A DNA stretch of 64,000 bases from Lachnospiraceae bacterium UBA3273. Lineage in GTDB: Bacteria > Bacillota > Clostridia > Lachnospirales > Lachnospiraceae. The stretch spans positions 3,202 through 67,201 of the forward strand of contig DEUB01000055.1 in assembly GCA_002362385.1 (NCBI GenBank). Direction: 5' to 3'. Made by a program: the position numbers and the translations under genes. Of the stretch, positions 7,993-15,899 are shown in pieces (position 1 is the first letter of the stretch; the number at the start of each line of letters is the position of its first letter). The notes under the pieces are model-generated. The model was not told where the DNA came from. It did no database searches and worked only from the letters and a program-made list of their open reading frames with translations.

Positions 7993-10900
7993 ATGTATTT
8001 AAAAAGTATTGAAGTTCATGGATTTAAATCCTTTGCAAATAAGATCGTATTTCAGTTCCATCAGGGCATCACGGGAATCGTGGGCCCTAACGGAAGCGGT
8101 AAGAGCAATGTTGCCGATGCGGTACGCTGGGTTTTGGGCGAACAGCGCATCAAGCAGCTTCGCGGAGCCAGTATGCAGGACGTTATTTTTTCCGGTACGG
8201 AAAACCGCAAGCCTTTAGGCTATGCCTACGTTGCCATAACCTTAGATAACAGCGACCATTCCCTGGCCATTGATTTTGAAGAGGTAACGGTTGCCAGACG
8301 GATCTACCGTTCCGGGGAAAGTGAATACCTGATAAACGGCGCGCCCTGCAGATTGAAGGATGTCAATGAACTGTTTTACGATACGGGTATCGGTAAAGAG
8401 GGCTATTCCATTATCGGACAGGGCCAGATCGACAAGATCCTAAGCGGCAAGCCCGAAGAGCGCAGGGAGCTTTTTGACGAAGCGGCAGGCATTGTAAAAT
8501 TTAAAAGAAGAAAAGTGACCGCACAGAAAAAGCTGGAGGATGAGAAGGCCAACATGGTCCGTATCAACGATATTCTGGCGGAACTGGAAAAGCAGATCGG
8601 GCCTTTGGAGAAGCAGTCGGAAAAGGCGAAAATATATTTAAAGCAGAAAGAGGAATTAAAGACTCTGGATGTGAATATGTTTTTACTGGAGAATGCCCGC
8701 TTGAAGGAGCAGTTTGAGGATGTGAAGGAAAAGTTTACCGTTGCATCCGAAGACCTGGAAAATACCACAAAGGAATATGAGAACATCAAGTCCGAATATG
8801 ATAAAATAGCAGGGGAACTGGAAGAACTGGAGCGCAATATAGAAGAGGAGCGCATGGCTCTTTCCGATACCAATGTGATGCGGGGCAAGCTGGAAGGACA
8901 GATCAATGTTTTAAAGGAGCAGATCTTATCCGCAACGGGCAATGAAGAGCACTTAAAAGTAAGACAGGCTTCTTTGCAGGAGCAGATTGCAGGAAAGGAT
9001 AAGGAAAAGGAAGAAATTCTTGCAGGCAAAAAGCAGTTCGACGACGCCCTTTCCCAGATGGAAGAAAAGAAGGCAGAGGCCCAGGCTGCGCTGGAAGCTC
9101 TGCAAAAACGCATGGAGGAATTGAACGGACAGATCGAAGCCGGCAAAAATTCCATTATCCAGGCGTTAAATGACCGGGCGGGCATCAAATCCCGCATCAG
9201 CAGCTTTGATACGAGATTGGAACAGATTCAGATTCGAAAGGCGGAGCTGAATTCCAGGCTCCTTCGCGCCAAATCCGACGAGGCGAAGCATGAAGAGACT
9301 ATTTTAAAATTACAGGGCGAATTTGAGTCCATTAACGAAGAGATTACCGGCTTAAATGAAAAGCAGAGCGCTTTGGAGGAAAGAAACCATGAGATCACGG
9401 ACGAGCTTTCCGCTAAGGACCAGAAGCTTCGGGACATCCAGGTGCTTTATCATCAGGCAAAATCCAAGCTGGACGCCATCAGCAATTTAACGGAGCGTTA
9501 CGACGGTTACGGCAACAGTATCCGCAAGGTCATGGAGCAGAAGGAAGAAAACAAGGGGATCATCGGCGTTGTTGCGGATATCATCAAGGTGGAGGAAAAG
9601 AATGAGACCGCCATTGAGACGGCCCTTGGCGGTAATATCCAGAATATTGTGACCGATGATGAGGAAACCGCTAAAAAGATGATTTCCTTCTTAAAGAGAA
9701 ATAAATTCGGGCGCGCCACTTTTCTGCCGCTGACAAGCATTACCAGACCCCAGGAATTTAAGACTCCCGAGGTTTTAAAAGAAAAAGGCGTGATCGGCAT
9801 GGCGGATGAGCTTGTTCATACAAAGAAGGAATACCGCAACGTGGCAAAGGCCATGTTAGGGCGCATTGTCGTTGTGGACAATGTGGACAATGCGGTTAAG
9901 ATCGCCAGGAAATTTGATTACGGCATCCGTATGGTTACCGTAGAAGGCGAACTGCTTGTGCCCGGCGGAGCCATCAGCGGCGGCGCTTTCAAAAATTCCA
10001 GCAACCTATTGGGCAGACGCCGTGAAATGGACGAGCTTTCTGCAAAGGTAAAGAATTACTTAAAAGAAATTGATGCACTGTTAGATGACATTGAAAAGAC
10101 AAAGAGCGAGAGGATGCAGGTAAGGCGCGATTTAGAGGAAGTAAAGGCTACTCTGCAGGAACGTTTTATCGCACAGAACACCGCCCGCCTCAATGTGATC
10201 CAGGCGGAGGAAAAGAGAAACGAAACAGGAAAGGGCTATTCACAGTTAAAGGAAGAGCAGGAAGAGATCGAAGGACAGCTTTCGGAAATTGCCAAAGGCA
10301 AGGAGGATGCCGCCAAGGAGCTTTCCGATTCCGAGCAGATGGAAAAGAATGTCCAGGAAGAGATTGCAGGATTCCAGGAGGAGCTGGATGCCGTCAGGAT
10401 GAAAGAAGGGGAACAGGCTGTACGGAATGGGGAACTGGATGTGGAAATGGAAAAGATCATCCAGAAGCAGTCCTTTGAACAGCAGAATCTGGACCGTATT
10501 CTTTCGGAGCGGGGCAGATATGAGGAAGAACTTTCCGAAATCGATTCCGGCATGGAAAGCACCGTAAATGATATCGAGCAGAAAAAGGCGGATATTGCAG
10601 AGCTTGAGAAAACAATTGCGGCTTCCTATGACAGTCAGAATGAAAATGAAGAAAAGCTTCAAAATAATACAAAGAGAAGAGAGGAGCTTTCTGCAAAACA
10701 GAAAAACTTCTTTACGGACAGGGAGTCCTTATCGGAGCGCATGACTGCACTGGATAAAGAGGTATACCGCCTTAACGCCCAGAAGGAGAGGCTGGAAGAG
10801 TCCATTGAGACAAAGATCAATTATATGTGGAATGAATATGAGATCACGCTTTCTGATGCGGCGGCCCTGCGGAATGAGGAAATGAATGACTTAACGGTCA

Positions 10901-11550
10901 TGAAAAGGGATGCGGCGGCCATCAAAGACGCTATCAAACGTCTGGGAGACGTCAACGTCAATGCCATTGAGGATTATAAAAGCGTCATGGAGCGTTATAC
11001 CTTCTTAAAGGGGCAGTATGACGATCTGGTCGAGGCGGAGAAACAGCTTTTAGGCATTATCGAGGAATTGGATACCGCCATGAGGAAGCAGTTTGAAGAG
11101 AAATTTGCAGAGATAACCAAGGAATTCGACAAAGTATTCAAGGAGCTTTTCGGCGGCGGAAAGGGTACTTTGGAGTTAATTGAGGAGGAAGATATTCTGG
11201 AAGCGGGCATCCGCATCATCGCCCAGCCGCCGGGAAAGAAGCTGCAGAATATGATGCAGTTATCCGGTGGGGAAAAGGCTTTGACGGCAATCGCTCTGTT
11301 ATTTGCCATCCAGAATTTAAAACCCTCTCCCTTCTGTCTTTTAGATGAGATCGAAGCAGCGTTAGATGAATCCAACGTAGGGCGGTTTGCAAATTATTTA
11401 CATAAGCTGACAAAACATACCCAGTTTATTGTCATTACGCACAGGCGTGGTACAATGGAAAAGGCGGACAGGCTTTACGGTATTACCATGCAGGAGAAGG
11501 GAGTTTCCACACTGGTCAGCGTGGACCTCATAGACAAGGATATTAAGTAA
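7993..11550 (+). CDS. smc: Chromosome segregation/condensation ATPase SMC
   Basis: A 1185-residue full-length SMC. It has Walker A GPNGSGKSN in the N-terminal head, long coiled coils, a hinge at about residues 515-630 (GVVADIIKVEEKNETAIETA), a second coiled coil, then the signature LSGGEKALTAIALLF and Walker B CLLDEIEAALDE in the C-terminal head. As a dimer with ScpA/ScpB it compacts and separates origins. Start MYLKSIEVHGFKSFA is canonical. It lies 19 bp upstream of ftsY. Confidence 0.98.
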   Translation: MYLKSIEVHGFKSFANKIVFQFHQGITGIVGPNGSGKSNVADAVRWVLGEQRIKQLRGASMQDVIFSGTENRKPLGYAYVAITLDNSDHSLAIDFEEVTVARRIYRSGESEYLINGAPCRLKDVNELFYDTGIGKEGYSIIGQGQIDKILSGKPEERRELFDEAAGIVKFKRRKVTAQKKLEDEKANMVRINDILAELEKQIGPLEKQSEKAKIYLKQKEELKTLDVNMFLLENARLKEQFEDVKEKFTVASEDLENTTKEYENIKSEYDKIAGELEELERNIEEERMALSDTNVMRGKLEGQINVLKEQILSATGNEEHLKVRQASLQEQIAGKDKEKEEILAGKKQFDDALSQMEEKKAEAQAALEALQKRMEELNGQIEAGKNSIIQALNDRAGIKSRISSFDTRLEQIQIRKAELNSRLLRAKSDEAKHEETILKLQGEFESINEEITGLNEKQSALEERNHEITDELSAKDQKLRDIQVLYHQAKSKLDAISNLTERYDGYGNSIRKVMEQKEENKGIIGVVADIIKVEEKNETAIETALGGNIQNIVTDDEETAKKMISFLKRNKFGRATFLPLTSITRPQEFKTPEVLKEKGVIGMADELVHTKKEYRNVAKAMLGRIVVVDNVDNAVKIARKFDYGIRMVTVEGELLVPGGAISGGAFKNSSNLLGRRREMDELSAKVKNYLKEIDALLDDIEKTKSERMQVRRDLEEVKATLQERFIAQNTARLNVIQAEEKRNETGKGYSQLKEEQEEIEGQLSEIAKGKEDAAKELSDSEQMEKNVQEEIAGFQEELDAVRMKEGEQAVRNGELDVEMEKIIQKQSFEQQNLDRILSERGRYEEELSEIDSGMESTVNDIEQKKADIAELEKTIAASYDSQNENEEKLQNNTKRREELSAKQKNFFTDRESLSERMTALDKEVYRLNAQKERLEESIETKINYMWNEYEITLSDAAALRNEEMNDLTVMKRDAAAIKDAIKRLGDVNVNAIEDYKSVMERYTFLKGQYDDLVEAEKQLLGIIEELDTAMRKQFEEKFAEITKEFDKVFKELFGGGKGTLELIEEEDILEAGIRIIAQPPGKKLQNMMQLSGGEKALTAIALLFAIQNLKPSPFCLLDEIEAALDESNVGRFANYLHKLTKHTQFIVITHRRGTMEKADRLYGITMQEKGVSTLVSVDLIDKDIK

Positions 11551-11569
11551 ATCGTTTTAAGGAGGGTCT

Positions 11570-12508
11570 ATGGAAGAAGAAAAGTTAGGGTTTTTTGGCA
11601 GGCTGAAAGCGGGACTGGCCAAAACGAGAAATAATATTGTACGGGGCATTGATAATGTGTTTTCCGGGTTTTCCAATATTGACGAGGATTTTTATGAGGA
11701 ACTGGAAGAAATCCTGATCATGGGGGACATCGGCGTGAATGCCACCACAAAGATCGTGGAGCGGCTGAAGGAACAGGTCAAGGAGCAGCATATCAAGGAG
11801 CCGTCGGAGTGCAAGCAGCTTTTGATCGACGGCATTAAGGAGCAGATGCGGGTGGAGGAAACCGCCTATGATTTTGAAACGGAGCAGTCTGTGGTGTTAG
11901 TGATCGGCGTCAACGGCGTGGGAAAGACAACCTCTGTAGGAAAGCTTGCGGGGAAGCTCAAGGATAAGGGCCGAAAGGTGCTTTTGGCGGCGGCGGATAC
12001 CTTCCGTGCGGCGGCCATCGAACAGTTAGAGGAATGGTCCCACAGAGCCGGCGTGGATATTATTTCCGGCAGCGAGGGCGCAGACCCTGCAAGCGTTATT
12101 TATGATGCGGTCAGCGCGGCAAAGGCAAGGCATGTGGACGTACTTTTGTGCGATACGGCCGGAAGGCTGCATAATAAGAAAAATTTAATGGAAGAATTAA
12201 AGAAGATCAACCGGATCATTGACAGGGAATTTCCGGACGCTCATCGGGAAAACCTGGTGGTCTTAGACGGGACTACGGGGCAGAATGCGCTAAACCAGGC
12301 AAGAGAATTTGCCCAGGTAGCGGACCTGACGGGGATCATCCTGACCAAGTTAGACGGGACTGCAAAGGGCGGTATCGCCGTGGCGATCCAGTCGGAACTT
12401 AACATACCGGTCAAATATATCGGCGTAGGAGAAAGTATTGAAGATTTACAGAAATTTGATGCGGATCAGTTTGTAAACGCATTGTTTGATGTGGCTCCCG
12501 AGGCTTAG
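11570..12508 (+). CDS. ftsY: Signal recognition particle receptor FtsY
   Basis: A 312-residue SRP GTPase that docks ribosome-nascent chains to the membrane. N-domain helices (about 1-95) are followed by the NG GTPase: G1 GVNGVGKTTSVGKLAG, the DTFRAAAIEQL insert motif, G3 DTAGR and G4 TKLDGTAKGG. The acidic A-domain seen in enterobacteria is absent, as usual in Firmicutes. GGAGGG is four bases upstream of the start. It lies downstream of smc in the rnc-smc-ftsY cluster. Confidence 0.97.
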   Translation: MEEEKLGFFGRLKAGLAKTRNNIVRGIDNVFSGFSNIDEDFYEELEEILIMGDIGVNATTKIVERLKEQVKEQHIKEPSECKQLLIDGIKEQMRVEETAYDFETEQSVVLVIGVNGVGKTTSVGKLAGKLKDKGRKVLLAAADTFRAAAIEQLEEWSHRAGVDIISGSEGADPASVIYDAVSAAKARHVDVLLCDTAGRLHNKKNLMEELKKINRIIDREFPDAHRENLVVLDGTTGQNALNQAREFAQVADLTGIILTKLDGTAKGGIAVAIQSELNIPVKYIGVGESIEDLQKFDADQFVNALFDVAPEA

Positions 12509-12529
12509 GGAGCAGGAAGAAGGGATAAA

Positions 12530-13753
12530 ATGAGCAGTGAAATGTTGACGTTGGAGAGATTTGAAGAGGCTTCGGAAAAGGTAAAGGAAGTGACACTTCC
12601 TACGGAACTGGTCTACAGCGAGTATTTAAGCAGCCAGACCGGCAACAAGGTTTACCTGAAACCGGAAAACATGCAGTTTACCGGGGCTTACAAGGTAAGG
12701 GGGGCTTATTATAAAATGAGCACCTTAAGCGACGAAGAGAGGAAAAAAGGAATTATTACCGCTTCAGCCGGCAATCATGCCCAGGGCGTTGCTTATGCGG
12801 CGAAATGCTACGGGACAAAGGCGGTTATCGTTATGCCCACCACAACTCCGCTCATTAAGGTAAACAGGACTAAGAGCTATGGGGCGGAAGTGGTCCTTTA
12901 CGGAAATGTGTATGACGAGGCGTGTGATAAAGCGTTAGAACTGGCTAAGGAGCATGGCTATACTTTTATCCATCCCTTTGACGATCCGGCTGTCGCTACG
13001 GGGCAGGGCAGCATTGCCATGGAAATTGTAAAGGAACTGCCTTTGGTGGATTACATTTTAGTGCCCATCGGCGGCGGCGGGCTTGCTACAGGCGTTTCCA
13101 CCCTGGCAAAGCTTTTGAATCCCAAGATCAAAGTAATCGGCGTGGAGCCTGCGGGGGCCAACTGCTTACAGGAATCCTTAAAAGAAGGAAAGGTGGTAAC
13201 TCTCCCTTCGGTAAACACCATTGCGGACGGTACGGCGGTTAAAACGCCGGGAAGCAATATTTTCCCTTATCTTCAGAAAAATCTGGATGATATTATTACG
13301 GTAGAAGATGAAGAGCTGGTGGTGGCTTTCCTGGATATGGTGGAAAACCATAAGATGATCGTGGAGAATTCCGGCCTTTTGACGGTTGCGGCGTTGAAAC
13401 ATTTAGATATTAAGAATAAGAAAATCGTTTCTATTTTGAGCGGCGGAAATATGGATGTCATAACCATGTCTTCCGTGGTTCAGCAGGGACTTATCTTCAG
13501 GGACAGGATTTTTACGGTTTCCGTGCTGCTTCCCGATAAGCCGGGAGAGCTTTGCAGGGTTTCGGGGATCATTGCAGAGGCCAGCGGTAACGTTATTAAG
13601 TTAGAGCATAATCAGTTTGTTTCTACCAACAGGAATGCGGCTGTGGAGCTTAGGATTACCATGGAGGCCTTTGGGACGGAGCATAAGGGGCAGATCATGG
13701 AGGCGTTGAAGGAGAACGGGTATATGCCTAAGCTGGTCAGGACGAATATTTGA
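12530..13753 (+). CDS. ilvA: Threonine ammonia-lyase with one C-terminal ACT domain
   Basis: A 407-residue PLP enzyme converting threonine to 2-oxobutanoate and ammonia. The cofactor lysine lies in FTGAYKVRGAYYKM; the phosphate-binding glycine loop is IGGGGLATGVS; SAGNHAQGVAYAAK is the conserved Asn-containing motif. The last about 80 residues (FTVSVLLPDKPGELCRVSG) form a single ACT-type regulatory domain, the short form shared by catabolic TdcB-like and biosynthetic enzymes, so pathway direction cannot be fixed from sequence. It starts 22 bp after ftsY and ends at the left edge of the accessory island. Confidence 0.93.
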   Translation: MSSEMLTLERFEEASEKVKEVTLPTELVYSEYLSSQTGNKVYLKPENMQFTGAYKVRGAYYKMSTLSDEERKKGIITASAGNHAQGVAYAAKCYGTKAVIVMPTTTPLIKVNRTKSYGAEVVLYGNVYDEACDKALELAKEHGYTFIHPFDDPAVATGQGSIAMEIVKELPLVDYILVPIGGGGLATGVSTLAKLLNPKIKVIGVEPAGANCLQESLKEGKVVTLPSVNTIADGTAVKTPGSNIFPYLQKNLDDIITVEDEELVVAFLDMVENHKMIVENSGLLTVAALKHLDIKNKKIVSILSGGNMDVITMSSVVQQGLIFRDRIFTVSVLLPDKPGELCRVSGIIAEASGNVIKLEHNQFVSTNRNAAVELRITMEAFGTEHKGQIMEALKENGYMPKLVRTNI

Positions 13754-13780
13754 TTTTGTGTTGATGAATAACAGCGGGTG

Positions 13781-14064
13781 GCCGGCAGGGAATCACAATG
13801 GCACGCCTCTTTGGGAAAAGCCTTTCTGTTTTTTATAATCCTATTGTAAATCGAATTTTTCTAACAGTCCGCGCGGGAGTTACAGGCAGTTTGCGGGGGC
13901 GCGTCAATGCGGCATCCATGCCGCAAAAACGCTTAACAGCCCATCCGGGGCTGTTACCCCTTGGGACCATGCGGACTGTAAGAAAAATTTCGATTTGCAA
14001 TATAGATTATGAAAAACAGAAAGGTTTTCCCAAAGAGGCGTGCCATTGTGATTCCCTGCGGCCT
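13781..14064. repeat. 284-bp imperfect giant palindrome (long inverted repeat)
   Basis: Left arm 13781-13872 is nearly the reverse complement of right arm 13971-14064: about 88 bp per arm with only a handful of mismatches and single-base indels. The central about 100 bp holds two further perfect hairpins: TGCGGCAT/ATGCCGCA with a 2-nt loop near 13908-13925, and AACAGCCC/GGGCTGTT at 13935-13955. CGGGTGG occurs at the left edge (13775-13781) and 18 bp past the right arm (14083-14089), possibly a remnant of a target duplication. No transposase or reverse transcriptase is adjacent. It may be a MITE-like element or a gene for a structured RNA. Confidence 0.85.
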
Positions 14065-14131
14065 TTTGGGCAAAGAGAAATCCGGGTGGAGTGTAAGCGG
14101 TATGATCGATAAATTAACGAAAAAATATATA

Positions 14132-14333
14132 TTGACATTCGATGAACCAAATGGTAGTATTTTGTAAAAGCATATATTTCTAACATTCTTTTTGCACTTA
14201 TCTTAGTGCATTCTATTTTCTGCCGGAAGGCGTCTTGAAATCAATGCTTTTAAAATCCAACAAATACATTTTGAAAGCGGGAGTTTCAGGAAAAAGAAAA
14301 TGGATGGGTAACTCCTGCGTAAGGAGGTTACTG
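14132..14333 (+). promoter_or_regulatory. Rpn leader copy A: promoter plus riboswitch-like 5' leader
   Basis: TTGACA (14132-14137), 17 bp, TAGTAT (14155-14160). The predicted RNA has closing helix AAAAGCAT/ATGCTTTT (14166-14173 with 14244-14251) enclosing hairpin TGCAC/GTGCA (14193-14197, 14206-14210) and hairpin GCC-GGAA-GGC (14222-14231). Downstream, GCGGGAGTT (14277-14285) can pair with AACTCCTGC (14310-14318); the same AACTCCT can instead pair with AGGAGGTT (14322-14329), which is the Shine-Dalgarno. The two pairings exclude each other. Copies B (32047) and C (63753) share the whole layout. Confidence 0.8.
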
Positions 14334-15242
14334 ATGAAAGAAGAAAAATGTGTACAGAAGAAATACAAGGATACGGTGTTCCGTATGCTGTTTGGAAAAG
14401 AGGAGAGGGCGTTATCTTTATATAACGGTGTTAACGGAACAGATTATAAGGATGCTTTGTCTTTACAGTTCAATACACTGGAAAATGCTGTATTTATGAA
14501 TGTAAAAAATGATCTGTCCTTTGTGTTTGCAAGTTGTGTGAATCTGTATGAACATCAATCTACGGTGCCTGTGAATATGCCGCTTAGAGATCTGTTTTAT
14601 ATTGCGGATGTCTGGCAGAAAGAATTTATGAATAAGAGTATTTACAGCAATAAAAGGACCGTTATGCCAAATCCGAATTTTGTGGTGTTTTATAACGGAG
14701 TAAAGGTGCTGCCGGAACAGATGGAGATGAAACTGTCGGACAGTTATATGATACCGACGGATGAGCCTTCGTTAGAATTAAAAGTAAAGGTATTAAATAT
14801 TAATTCCGGGATGAATGAGGAACTGAAAGAAAGATGCCCGGAATTAAAGCAGTATATGCAGTATATAGATAAGGTACGGAAGTATGGTAAGGAAATGGAG
14901 CTGAAGGATGCGGTCATAAATGCGGTAGAAGAATGTATCAGGGACAATATCCTAAGGGACTTCCTTATGGAGCAGAAGGCGGAGGTGGTAAGTATGAGCA
15001 TTTACGAATTTGACGAAGAGAGGGAAATGGCGATTATCAGGGCAGATGAAAGGGAGCTTGGAAGAGAAGAAGGAAGAGTAGAGGGCAGAGAAGAAGGTAA
15101 AGTGGAAGGCAGGACGGAGGGCGAACGCCGCATAACGGTACTGTACAAATGTCTGTTGGAAGATGAGCGTACGGAGGATTTAAGAAGGGCTTTTGAAGAT
15201 GATACTTATCGCAGTATACTATGCAAAGAATATGGTATTTGA
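14334..15242 (+). CDS. Rpn family PD-(D/E)XK nuclease/putative transposase, copy A
   Basis: A 302-residue Rpn-type protein (recombination-promoting nuclease, formerly grouped with transposases). The N-terminal about 220 residues hold the nuclease-like fold: KKYKDTVFRMLFG, then NDLSFVF and VNLYEHQSTVPVNMPLR, where an acidic residue followed by E-x-Q fits a PD-(D/E)XK variant. The C-terminal about 82 residues begin MSIYEFDEEREMAIIRADE, pass through a Glu/Gly/Arg low-complexity stretch (GREEGRVEGREEGKVEG) and end RRAFEDDTYRSILCKEYGI. The start ATG 14334 sits five bases after AAGGAGG in the leader hairpin. An internal start at 14994 is described separately. Nearly identical to copy B at 32249. 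Confidence 0.9.
   Translation: MKEEKCVQKKYKDTVFRMLFGKEERALSLYNGVNGTDYKDALSLQFNTLENAVFMNVKNDLSFVFASCVNLYEHQSTVPVNMPLRDLFYIADVWQKEFMNKSIYSNKRTVMPNPNFVVFYNGVKVLPEQMEMKLSDSYMIPTDEPSLELKVKVLNINSGMNEELKERCPELKQYMQYIDKVRKYGKEMELKDAVINAVEECIRDNILRDFLMEQKAEVVSMSIYEFDEEREMAIIRADERELGREEGRVEGREEGKVEGRTEGERRITVLYKCLLEDERTEDLRRAFEDDTYRSILCKEYGI
14994..15242 (+). other. Candidate internal translation start giving the Rpn C-terminal domain alone
   Basis: In-frame within the Rpn gene, GGAGGTGG (14981-14988) lies five bases before ATG 14994, a better ribosome site than most starts in this window. It would give an 82-residue protein from MSIYEFDEERE to the Rpn C-terminus. The same Shine-Dalgarno and ATG occur in copy B (GGAGGTGG 32992-32999, ATG 33005). 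E. coli Rpn genes have been reported to make such a small C-terminal inhibitor of the full nuclease; that it happens here is inference. Confidence 0.55.
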
Positions 15243-15275
15243 TGTTTCTTAGAACAGAAACTGGAGGTAGTCAGG

Positions 15276-15500
15276 ATGAGCATTTACGAATTTGACGAAG
15301 AAAGAGAAATGGCGATCATCAGGGCAGACGAGCGGGAGCTTGGAAGAGAAGAGGGAAGACAGGAAGGCAGGGAAGAGGAAAAGCATCGAATAACAGTACT
15401 CTATAAATGTCTCCTCAAGGATAATCGTATGGAGGATTGGGAGAAAGCTATTGAAGACAATATATACTGCAGTAAACTGTATGAGGAATACAGTATTTAG
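15276..15500 (+). CDS. Stand-alone Rpn C-terminal-domain protein
   Basis: A 74-residue protein that starts MSIYEFDEEREMAIIRADER, exactly where the internal start in the upstream Rpn gene lies, and follows it to the C-terminus with divergence (LLKDNRMEDWEKAIEDNIYCSKLYEEYSI). Its own Shine-Dalgarno CTGGAGGTAG precedes the ATG. The Glu/Gly repeat is shorter than in the full-length gene. It is 33 bp downstream of copy A and reads as a duplication of the C-terminal module. A role as an antitoxin-like partner is inference. Confidence 0.7.
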   Translation: MSIYEFDEEREMAIIRADERELGREEGRQEGREEEKHRITVLYKCLLKDNRMEDWEKAIEDNIYCSKLYEEYSI

Positions 15501-15512
15501 GAGGATTTTCTC

Positions 15513-15660
15513 ATGGAGCAGAAGGCGGAGGTGGTAAGGAGAGCATCGCATAACGGTACTGTATAAATGTCTACTGGATGATGAGCGTACGGAGGATTTA
15601 AGAAGAGCTTTCGAAGATGATATTTACCGCAGTACATTGTGTAAGGAATATGGCATTTAA
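15513..15660 (+). pseudogene. Decayed third copy of the Rpn C-terminal segment
   Basis: ATGGAGCAGAAGGCGGAGG matches the Rpn coding sequence just before the internal start, but the segment encoding MSIYEFDEERE through the Glu/Gly repeat is deleted. The remainder (TACTGTATAAATGTCTAC and on) matches the Rpn 3' end to KEYGI but is now out of frame, giving a stop after 17 codons. Confidence 0.8.
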
Positions 15661-15717
15661 TGTGTCAATAATTTGGTAAAAAACAGAATAGAACATACAG
15701 AAAAAATATTTAAAGAA

Positions 15718-15753
15718 AAACATCTTTGAAGTGATATTCAGAGGTGTTTTTTT
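15718..15753 (+). terminator. Terminator after the Rpn cluster
   Basis: A 13-bp stem (AAACATCTTTGAA with TTCAGAGGTGTTT, two G-U pairs), 6-nt loop, then a run of seven to eight T. Confidence 0.85.
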
Positions 15754-15803
15754 ATTGCCAACAACCATTTTTGCGATACCAGATACCAAAAATGCAAAAT
15801 GTA

Positions 15804-15832
15804 TTGATTGTGATTTTAGAAGTAGGTATATT
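15804..15832 (+). promoter_or_regulatory. Promoter of the DUF4214 surface-protein cluster
   Basis: TTGATT (15804-15809), 17 bp, TATATT (15827-15832), 67 bp before the first gene. A 10-bp direct repeat TTGGGAATTA at 15848-15857 and 15865-15874 lies in the leader; spacing (17 bp) differs from typical LytTR half-site spacing. Confidence 0.6.
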
Positions 15833-15899
15833 AGTAAAAAATAATAATTGGGAATTATTGGAATTTGGGAATTAGAAGTTTTATGGGAGGGAATGCGTA

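Noticed and set aside
8403..9197. A 264-codon open frame on the reverse strand inside smc
   Set aside because: Ser/Phe-rich antisense shadow of a Glu/Lys-rich coiled coil; no start signals.
13781..14064. Giant palindrome considered as a retron msr-msd
   Set aside because: No reverse transcriptase gene is adjacent and the symmetry is a simple two-arm palindrome.
13798..14112. A 104-codon open frame on the plus strand
   Set aside because: It runs through both arms and the centre of the giant palindrome, has no ribosome site, and no family resemblance; the arms differ by single-base indels, which is not coding-like.
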